This document shows, one piece after another, positions 21,147 to 28,630 of a DNA stretch of 64,000 nucleotides (the stretch's first letter is position 1; each line of letters begins with the position of its first letter). Origin of the DNA: Prorocentrum cordatum (taxonomy: Eukaryota; Sar; Dinophyceae; Prorocentrales; Prorocentraceae); NCBI GenBank assembly GCA_963575745.1, contig CAUYUJ010018616.1, forward strand, positions 143,680 to 207,679. Direction: 5' to 3'. A program made the position numbers and the translations under genes. The notes below the pieces were generated by a model. The model worked only from the letters and a program-made list of their open reading frames with translations. It was not told the origin of the DNA and did no database searches.

Positions 21147-21389
21147 TGAGGGGGTATCCAAGAGGGCGATGCACAAATCATGGTCCGAGGCACGTGCGCG
21201 GCACAGGTGGGGGCCAAGGGACGCATTGATAGAATAATGGGTCTGGTATTGGTAACTATTATTACTAGTACTAGTATACAAATACTAACAAGAAGAAGAC
21301 GTGGGCGCCATGACCGCCAGGGAGGGACCATGGCCAAAGCCATGCTATCAAAACCTCCTCATCATCGCCCCCCTCTTGGCCGCCCCTGA
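21147..21389. mobile_element. MITE-like family 1, diverged copy 3
   Basis: Left end GAGGGGGTATCCAAGAGGGC, then ATGCACAAATCATGGTCCG and GCACGTGCGCGGC words, and right end CATCGCCCCCCTCTTGGCCG, with an inner CCATGGC / GCCATG pair near 21330. It is longer than copies 1 and 2 because of an AT-richer tract with TACTAGTACTAGTA near 21264. Confidence 0.6.
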
Positions 21390-21439
21390 TCACCTCTTGT
21401 CGGGAACGCACTGGCCCGGGTCAATACGAACCTGGGTTA

Positions 21440-21540
21440 GTCAGGACTTGCAGGATCCAGCAGGATCCTGCAACATCTTGCCGGATCCTGCACGCCAGTC
21501 TGGATCAATGCAACCCTGGCGTTGCAAAATCCTGCAAGCT
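21440..21540. repeat. GGATCCTGCA palindromic repeat cluster
   Basis: TGCAGGATCC, AGCAGGATCCTGCA and CCGGATCCTGCA occur within 60 bp, giving overlapping GGATCC-centred palindromes, followed by TGGATCAATGCA and AAAATCCTGCA. Confidence 0.65.
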
Positions 21541-21764
21541 CCGGCGCTCTGGCTGACCTCCGTTTGCATCGACCCCCATCTCTTGCATCTCGACCTTGGC
21601 CCACTTCCCCGTCCCAGGTGCCGGAGCTCCCCCCGCCCTCCCCCCCCGCCCAAGGGCTCCCTTCGCCGGGTCACCCCACCTCACGCGTCTCGCCCCGCGC
21701 CCTCGCTGAGGCCACCCGGGAGAAGGGGGCCCCTCGGAGGGAGGCGGGGAGTGGCCAGCACGCC

Positions 21765-21900
21765 CCAGTCGAGGGGCAATCTATAGGAAAGCAATGAAGA
21801 CACCGAGGATTCGAGCCCCAGGGGAGGGGCAATCGACATTTTAGCAAAACGCCAAGGGTTCGAGCCCCAGGAGAGGGGCAATCTACAGGAGCAGACGTCA
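21765..21900 (+). repeat. About 50-bp tandem repeat, three copies
   Basis: GAGGGGCAATC occurs near 21771, 21824 and 21873, each preceded in the last two by TTCGAGCCCCAGG. The TTCGAGCCCC word resembles a tRNA B box, but no cloverleaf could be drawn, so this is annotated only as a repeat. Confidence 0.75.
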
Positions 21901-22340
21901 ACACAGGGGGAGAGGCCAGCACGCCAGGCCGTGAAAACAAAGGGGCGGCTCCTCCTTCGTGGCCAGTCTGAAGACCTTTGCAAGGACGGCGCGGCCCCGC
22001 CTTCTCCTCCGTCTGCTGCTCCTCCCTCTTGATTATTGCCATCCCCCTGCCTTTGCCGGCCTCCTGCTGCTGCTCCTCCTCGGCCACCTCTGACGCCCTC
22101 CTTTTCTACGTTCACTGGTGTGCTGAAGCGGTGGTTCAGATTCTGCCTCTGACACCTCTCCTCCTCCAACTCCTTCCCCCTCGATTCCTACTCCTCCCCC
22201 TCATCCTTCTTCTGCTCCTCTTCCTTCACGTTGCCCTCGCCGTCCTCACCGTCGTACTCTCCTTCTTCCGTCCCCTCCTTCTCGCCCCTCGCAAACCCTC
22301 GTTCTCATCCCCTTGCCCTCTTCTCCTCCGTCCCTTCCAG

Positions 22341-22415
22341 GAGGAGCAAGAGGAGGAGGAGGAGGAGGAGGAGGAGGAGAAGGAGGAGGAGGAGGAGGAG
22401 GAGGAGAAGGCGAAG
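22341..22415. repeat. (GGA)n microsatellite
   Basis: GGA/GAG triplets with AAG variants. Confidence 0.9.
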
Positions 22416-22595
22416 AGGGGAGGAGCGAGGGAGGAGCAGAAAGCGGGAGCGGGGCACAGCCCGAGGCCGCGGGGCCTCGCCCCCTGCCGCCTCGCCGCCC
22501 GCCACCCCTCGCGAGCCCAGCGCGGCACGCACGAGGCCCGCCGGGCGGCGCGGCCCCCTCGGGCTCCCTTGCTGCTCCTTCTCCTCCTCCTGCCG

Positions 22596-22650
22596 CCGCT
22601 CGGACGTCCATTCCCCGTTAATTTGTCGGTGTCGCGCGCGTTCTGTTTTG
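22596..22650. mobile_element. MITE-like family 4, left-end fragment
   Basis: CGCTCGGACGTCCATTCCCC matches the left part of the complete element at 54204-54330; the right part is missing. Confidence 0.5.
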
Positions 22651-22799
22651 TTTTGGTTGTTGTGTTTTCTTGTTTATGTATATGTGTGTTTAATGTGTTG
22701 TGATATCTATGTTCCTCTTCCTATATTTTTACAAGCCCGGGGGGGGGAAACCATCACCCCCCCCCCCAAAAAAAAAACTGGACTCCCGGGATCTGGGTT

Positions 22800-23350
22800 T
22801 CTCGGGCTCCCTTGGACGTCCATGGAAAAGGTCACCCGGCCTTCCGGGTCTCCACAAACGCCTTGCCAGCAGACCCAGAGCGATCCGAGGGGTCATCAGA
22901 AAGGCTCAAGGGAGGCCCCATACAGCACAAGAGCGCTCCAAGAGGGACTCCAATTGCGTCAGGACGGCTCAAAAGACCCCCAAGGCACCCCAAAAAGCTG
23001 TCCAAGGGGCCTTCAAAACACAGAAATCGTCCCATTCCCTGTGTAAAGCTTACAATTTTAGCATACTCGCCTTTCGGATTTCATCAGCTCTCAAGACGGT
23101 TTCAAAGCCCCCGAGATCGCCTCCAGACGCCCCAAAAGGCCCCCAAGACGGCCGAGCCGGGCCCCACGATCGCCCACGAGAGCCCCAAGGCAGCCCATAA
23201 TGGAACCAAGAGGCCCCCCAAGGGCTCCCAGCACAGACCCAAACGGGCCATGGGAGGTCCCCAGAAGTGCCCAAGATGGGTCCAAAGGGGGCTCCAGCGG
23301 GCCCAAGCTCCCCAAGACGGCCCAAGAAGGCCCCAGGACGGCCCATGAAG
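22800..23350. repeat. Dispersed quasi-periodic repeat, opposite orientation
   Basis: Reverse-strand version of the vocabulary at 540-835: CCAAGACGGCC, CCCCAAGGCAGCCC, CCCAAGAAGGCCCC and similar words at 10-20 bp steps. A long frame with alternating Pro/Lys/Arg on one strand and Gly/Leu/Trp on the other is a by-product. Confidence 0.6.
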
Positions 23351-23730
23351 GCGCCAAAACGGCCCACGAGGGCACCGAAAACACCCCCACGATGTTTCCG
23401 AATGCCAGCATTCATTGATTTTGCTCCCATGACATTTAACATTGTGACCCAGTCGTTGAGGGTCTCGTGGCATGCAGCGTAGATGCTCGACGATGCCCCG
23501 TACGAATTGCATATGAATGTGCATAGCCCTACACACATAAAGTTACATGAGCACATGTACGCTGCATGCACACATACAACAATGTAGCTATATTGTATAC
23601 ACCTAGACATTTATACGGAAAGTGTATGCACGTGCGCGTGTATACATGCATGCGCGCATGTACGCACGCACGCATTCCGCTTGCGTGCAGAACCCCAAGG
23701 ACCAAGGTGCATGGCGCGCAGCGCCAATGC

Positions 23731-23758
23731 AGTCTTGTACATATATATATATATATAC

Positions 23759-23791
<33 letters not shown>
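23731..23791. repeat. (TA)n microsatellite
   Basis: TATATA steps interrupted by CATATG near 23758. It ends at the truncated left side of a MITE-like family 4 fragment. Confidence 0.95.
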
Positions 23792-23794
<3 letters not shown>

Positions 23795-23865
23795 TGCCCG
23801 ATGCTCGAGGGTGTTCCTCGATGGTCCTCGCCGGAGAAATGAAACGCGCACGTCCGAGCGATGCC
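23795..23865. mobile_element. MITE-like family 4, right-end fragment
   Basis: GGTCCTCGCCGGAGAAA and CACGTCCGAGCGATGCC match the right part of 54204-54330. The left part is replaced by the TA microsatellite. Confidence 0.55.
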
Positions 23866-24017
23866 AAAGTCCTCGGCGGGCGCGCGCGTGGCGTGGGCGC
23901 GGACGTGCGCGTCGCGAGGGGGGCCGCCCCGGAAGGCGGCGGGGCGGCCTCCCTCCAGGCCTCTCGGGGGGCCCTCTCTCGGAGACCTCGGCGCCCTCCC
24001 AAGAAGGCCCCGGCCTT

Positions 24018-24203
24018 ATGTCGGGCGTCCCCCTAGAGTGGGGTTCTACGAAAAATAAAAAATACCCGAAAAATATCCCAGAAAGGTAAAACAAATATTC
24101 AAAAAATCGTCCCCCGACTATTTTTGGATTCTTTTTTGTATATTTTTGGTGTATTTTTCAGTTCTCGTCGAAAGTCCCCCTGTAGGGGGACAGGCCCGAC
24201 TTA
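24018..24203. mobile_element. MITE-like family 2, copy 2
   Basis: Left end ATGTCGGGCGTCCCCCTAGA, right end (other strand) AAGTCGGGCCTGTCCCCCTA, AT-rich core with GAAAAATAAAAAATAC as in copy 1. It lies in the same orientation as copy 1 judged by that core word. Confidence 0.75.
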
Positions 24204-24544
24204 ACCCCAGCCTTCTGAGGCGCCCCTCCCGCTGTCTCTCGGAGGGCCGCCCCTTCCGCGCCATCCCCTTATGGGCGCCGCCGAGGTTTCCGAGGCTGCC
24301 GGGGTGTCCCCAGCCTCGATGGAAGGAGGAACAACAGCTACGAGCAGAAACCCTTGGCGCTCCGCGCGGACTTGTTGGACCTGCGATGGAACCCCCTCCC
24401 CGGCGCGCGGAGCGCGCCCAGGGCGGCGCCAGAGGCGCCGCCAGGGGGCCCAGCGCAGCTCCAAGAACTCCGCGCGGAGTGCCAAACATTTCTGTTCGTG
24501 GCATTGTTTCTTCTTCGGCTTGAGCGATCGCGGCTTTCCGACAG

Positions 24545-24738
24545 TCGGGAGCGGCCAAGAGGGGGGTGTCCAAGAGGGGGGGGTGCAAATCATGACCGGC
24601 GGCATGTGCGCGGCCCAGCGGGGGGGCCAGGGACGTAATGAGATAAGAAGAGGCGCCATGAAATCTGGGGAAATATCATGGCCCACGCCATGATATCCAC
24701 CCCCCCCTAGTCATCACCCCCCTCTTCTCCGCCCCCGA
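24545..24738. mobile_element. MITE-like family 1, copy 2
   Basis: Nearly identical to 3290-3484 across its full length, including both ends and the inner GATATCATGGC-type inverted repeat (here ATATCATGGC / GCCATGATAT). The few differences are scattered single bases, so the two copies separated recently. Confidence 0.8.
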
Positions 24739-24869
24739 GACAGGGCAGCTCCTTCGAAGTCGGCCGATTCCGGGCCAGTCTGCGGCGCTCGACCCCGCAC
24801 GCCCGCGCTGGGGCCGCCGCCTTCGTCCCATCGGCGCGGCGGTGCCGTGCGCGGAGGAGGGGGGCGACA

Positions 24870-25370
24870 GGTGGGGACTGGCTCCGGGGGGGAGATCACG
24901 AACCTTAGCCCGCAGCAGCGGGGTGATGATGGGCGCGGCGATGACATTGAATTCCCGCGGTTGGAAGGCAGGTTGGAAGGTTCTGCGGAGCGACCAGTCG
25001 ATTTCTCGAATGCTTTTGCCAAGGCGAAACGGGTGCAGGTAGGGGACTGGCTCTGGGGGAGAGATCACGAAACACCCTAGGCGATGCTTAAGAAAACGTG
25101 AGTTTTCGGCCAGAGTCTCGATTGTTCTTACTGTTTCAATGTAACTCCCAAACTTGTGACAGAAATGTTGGTTTGTACTCAAATCCTGAGACTATGAATT
25201 TCTGAACCCATGATTTCTTAAGCATCTCGCAGGGCGTAGCCCGCAGTAGCGGGGTGATGGTGGGCGCGGCGATGGCAATGAACTCCCGCGGTTGGAGGGT
25301 CCTGCGGAGCGACCAGCCGATTTCTTGAAAGCTTTTGCCAAGGCGGAACGGGTGCAGGTATAGATGAATC
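24870..25370. repeat. Direct duplication, about 305 bp apart
   Basis: The segment 24913-25046 (GCCCGCAGCAGCGGGGTGAT through GGGTGCAGGTA) recurs at 25229-25360 with about a dozen base changes and a 14-bp deletion. A second pair, GGGGACTGGCTCCGG then GAGATCACGAA, lies at 24877 and 25042. The two repeats interlock, suggesting successive unequal exchange. Confidence 0.8.
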
Positions 25371-25615
25371 CTTCGTCGGAGAGGGAGACTCATCGACGCA
25401 GAAGCGGCGACGCACTGCCGACAGATCGCCGACAGGCCACGGGGCGGCGCGGGGCACCCAGGCCTGCCACTGTCTACGAAGGGGGAGGCCGACGCCTTCC
25501 CCCCTGGAGACAATCCCCTCCCCGTCGGCGCCCCTGACTCTTCCAGCGCTCTGCTTTCGGCGACCCTTTCATCCAACGACAAGGCATGCTTTCTTCTCTC
25601 CCGGCCCGCAGGCAT
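25136..25615 (-). other. Possible coding remnant downstream of the PPR-like gene
   Basis: A 159-codon frame begins with MPAGRERRKHALSLDERVAE and SRALEESGAPTGRGLSPGG, which looks more protein-like than most frames here, but its second half lies in the interlocking direct duplication at 25229-25360 and is repeat-derived. No family is recognised. Confidence 0.2.
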
Positions 25616-25654
25616 GGCAGTGCCGCGCCTCGGACCACGCCCGCCTGCGCTGGA

Positions 25655-26822
25655 TTACAGGGGCGGGGGGAGGAAGGGGAGGCGCCGGCCAGCCACTCCC
25701 AGATACCGGCTGACCGCGGCATGGTTCGGCCAATCTTTCATCGCGCTGTGCGTCTTGGCCTGCCAACCGACGAGTGCGCCCCTCAGCCGCAGATTCGTTG
25801 CGTTTCCTTGAACGCCTTCTGCGGCGCGCTTCAGCATGTCCCACGCGACAGCTATCTGTCTGGTGCCGTCACTCTGGATGACCTGTTCGCCATCCTCGAG
25901 AGCTTGCTGAAGACGGCGTGCATTCCTCTGCGGTGGCGCAGAAGGACAAAAACCAGCTTGAGTAGCTGAACGCGGGCGACTACCGCATAGGAATCAGGCT
26001 GGTCCACCTCGACAAAAACTTGCAGAGCCTCCTCAGCGCGACCGCACATCATGTGAGCTTTCGACAGTGCGGTATATTCGATTACAGTTGGCTCAACCTC
26101 AAAATCAGTAACCAGCCGCGGCCACACGTCATCGGCTCGCGCCCAATCTCCCCTCTCGGCAGCTGTGTTCACCAAGGCGCCTAGAAATGCATGGTTTAAC
26201 CATGTCTCTCCTGCTGCCGCAGCTCTCGCGATCATCTTATCAACTTCGTCGTGGCGCTGGTGCATGTCCAATAGTCTCGCACATGTCCCATACTTCAGGC
26301 CATCCATCTCAAAGGTTCGCGCTAAAGCCCAACGCCACAACTCCTCTGCCCACAAAAGGCCTCCTGGATCGCAGGTAGGTGTGCGTACTTCCAGAGCGGC
26401 GCCCAAACCAGCGTTGAAGGTCTCAACGTCTTCAGCCATTTCTCCTTCATGCCATACCTCTTGTCCAAATCGGATCAGTTCGCGCTGCCTTAGAGGAACG
26501 AACACGAATTATCGCCACGGGCGCTGCGGGCCAATGCTGTCAGACATATGTTCCTTTGTATCGGGGATAAGCGCACGCCCATCCTCTTGTGTAGCGCCAT
26601 GATGTGCATGAGCGTCGACCACCATTAGTTGTGCCTGCACGCCTGCGTCGCCACGCCAAACACGCTTGGCTCGGCAAGCCCCTTCGAGCAAGCTTCCGTG
26701 ACGCACTGCCAGAGATTCGCTGCTGAGCGTGAGGTTTTGATCTCGTGGCGCACTGGGGAGCCTCTGTTGCTCCGACCCTCATACCGAAAGCTGTGCTCTG
26801 CAGACGCAGGCATCGTCGGCAT
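25655..26822 (-). pseudogene. PPR-like protein gene, decayed
   Basis: Frame pieces on the minus strand read as one helical-repeat protein. The longest piece, 25852-26505, contains a pentatricopeptide-type helix pair: HAFLGALVNTAAERGDWARA, then an EPTVIEYTALSKAHMMCGRA stretch, then EEALQVF. Upstream, in another frame, come EACSKGLAEPSVFGVATQAC and MGVRLSPIQRNICLTALARS; downstream, in a third, AVAWDMLKRAAEGVQGNATN. PPR proteins bind organellar RNA, and the family is expanded in dinoflagellates. Lesions: an in-frame TAA near 26627, a frameshift near 26508 and one near 25947, beside an A5 run. The true N-terminus is not visible. Alternatives are very short introns or sequencing errors, but three breaks in 1.2 kb favour a pseudogene. 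Confidence 0.6.
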
Positions 26823-26935
26823 GGGATCGAGCCGGCCATCACTGATGCCCCCCCGACGCCTTGGAGTGCGCCTCAGCTTTGTTCAGGGCCCTCTGGCGCA
26901 TCCTGCACGGTTTCCCCCGGGGCCGTAGGCGACCC

Positions 26936-27083
26936 GAGGAGGAGGAGGAGGAGGAGGAGGAGGAGGAGGAGGAGGAGGAGGAGGAGGAGGAGGAAAAGGA
27001 GGAGGAGGAGGAGGAGGAGGAGAAGGAGAAGGAAGAGGAGCAGGAGGAGGAGGAGGAGGAGGAAAAGGAGGAGGAGGAGGACG
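26936..27083. repeat. (GGA)n microsatellite
   Basis: About 150 bp of GAG/GGA triplets with several AAGGAG and AGCAGG variants. Confidence 0.95.
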
Positions 27084-27327
27084 GGTCGCCTAAGCCCTCC
27101 GGAGAAACCCTCCAGCGCATCCCCCTGGAACCTGGCCAGGCCTGGAGTGGCCCCGCACGGCGCAGGTGGCGATCGACACCAGGAGGGCAGAGGCGCCGGA
27201 CCCGGCGAGAGCCGCCGCAGAGAGGCCCCGACGGCCTCGGCGACGGCGCCCCCGGCGCAGCGGCAGCAGCCGAAGAGGCGCGCGGGCCACCGGCGAGCAC
27301 TAAAACAGGGCTAGGATCGGGATAAAT

Positions 27328-27380
27328 CGCTCCAGAGCGTTCCAGAGCGCTCTCAGAGCGTTCCGGAACGCTCTGGAGCG
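27328..27380. repeat. Perfect 16-bp inverted repeat, cruciform candidate
   Basis: CGCTCCAGAGCGTTCC (27328-27343) and GGAACGCTCTGGAGCG (27365-27380) are exact reverse complements around a 21-bp spacer. The spacer holds a further palindrome, AGAGCGCTCT, and GCGTTCCGGAACGC spans the right junction. The words are built from repeats of AGAGCG, so the structure may have arisen from a small array. Confidence 0.85.
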
Positions 27381-27689
27381 GCCGCGGCGCCCAATACATC
27401 CTCCAAACCCGCCGATTCTCAGAGATTTCGAGTTGTCCCGATCCGATTTTGTCCCGATCTTCGCGTCGTTTTAAGCACGGCAGCGCCAGCGGCCGAGCGA
27501 GGACGGGGCAGCGGCGCGGGCGCTCGTGGGCGGGCGGCGGGGGCGCCAAGCGCGCGCGGCTGCTCGGCCGCCCGCCGAGGGCGCTCCATGGCCGGCTCGC
27601 GGAGTTCGCCTCGAGCTGGGAGGGGCTCGGGGGGCGGGCGCGGGGCAGGCGCTGCCGGGCAGGGCCGGGCGGCGCTTCCGCCGTGGCAC

Positions 27690-27890
27690 TGCGATCGTCG
27701 CCCTGCTTTGCTCTCGGTCAGCGCGGATAGTACATTGGTTACACTGTGCTCGTATAAGTAGGTTAACTAAGTCAGTTGCATACAGGTTATCCTATGTTGG
27801 CTATCCGTTTTCGCCTAACCTATCCACTTAGCCTACTTCGGCTAACCAGGTTAGCAAATTGCCGCTAACCTACTTAACGTCCGATGGTTT
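27690..27890 (+). repeat. Dispersed repeat D, copy 1 (GCTAACC array)
   Basis: Starts with GCGATCGTCGCCCTGCTTTG and CTCTCGGT, followed by a degenerate array of GGTTAACTA, CTAACC and AGGTTAGC words. The reverse complement of the start is at 49307-49341, again next to a GCTAACC array at 49021-49300, so the two copies are inverted relative to each other. Confidence 0.75.
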
Positions 27891-28079
27891 GGGCCCTCTC
27901 GGGGCCTCCACGTCGTCCTCATCATCGTCGCCGTCGCCGTCGCCGACGCCGACGACGCCGACGACGACGAAGGGGGGAGGTGCCCGTGTGCCGTCCGCGT
28001 GCACCAATGTACTATCTGTGAAAGCCGAGAGCAAAGCGGGTGGGTTTGCTCCTCATGGCTTGCACTGCATCGCTTTCAC

Positions 28080-28145
28080 CACAAAGCTCACACCGCATAG
28101 CTTGCACAACATAGCTTATACCACATAGCTTACACCGCATCGCTT
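28080..28145. repeat. Dispersed TTGCACC/CATAGCTT motif array
   Basis: Units of about 15 bp: CACCGCATAGCTTGCACAAC, ATAGCTTATACCACATAGCT, TACACCGCATCGCTTTC. Related to 7140-7262 (opposite strand) and 28830-28905. Confidence 0.6.
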
Positions 28146-28497
28146 TCACCTCCACAATGCAATAACTCACAGTTCGGGGTCACGCTAGCTAACATTTGAA
28201 CAGGATTTCGAGGCGGATCCAGCCGTGGCGACGACGAGCACCCCCTGCAGGGACCCGAAAAAAAGGCAAACAGCGCCCGAAAACCCTGGGGGCGGGTCGA
28301 AACCTTAGAATTCTGATGTTTTTTTTCACTTAGGTGAAGGAGGGGGAAGGGGTGCAAGGGGGGGAGGAGATGGGGGGCGAGAGAGGTCGTGTCGCGCCGC
28401 CCCGCTCGGCTGCCCGCCCCCGCCCGCCCGCCGTCGACGGCATGACCGTGACGGAGAGAGCGACCGAGAGAGAGCGAGCGGCCTCGGCCGCCCCGAG

Positions 28498-28630
28498 CTT
28501 CGAGGATCAACGATCGAGGAATCGAGGATCGAGGTTCGAAGGATCGAGGACCGAGGTTCGAGGGGGATCGAGGATCGACAGGGTTCTCGAGGGATCGAGG
28601 ATCGAGCTTCGAACTTCGAGGATCAGGGTC
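28498..28630. repeat. GATCGAGG minisatellite
   Basis: Repeats of GAGGATCGAGGTTCGA and GGATCGAGGATCGA with a 7-16-bp step. The array provides the last residues of the long open frame of the transposase-like gene, so that end is probably not genuine protein sequence. Confidence 0.8.

Noticed and set aside
21840-21875. tRNA B-box-like TTCGAGCCCC
   Set aside because: It occurs in a 50-bp tandem repeat; no A box at the right distance and no cloverleaf could be formed.
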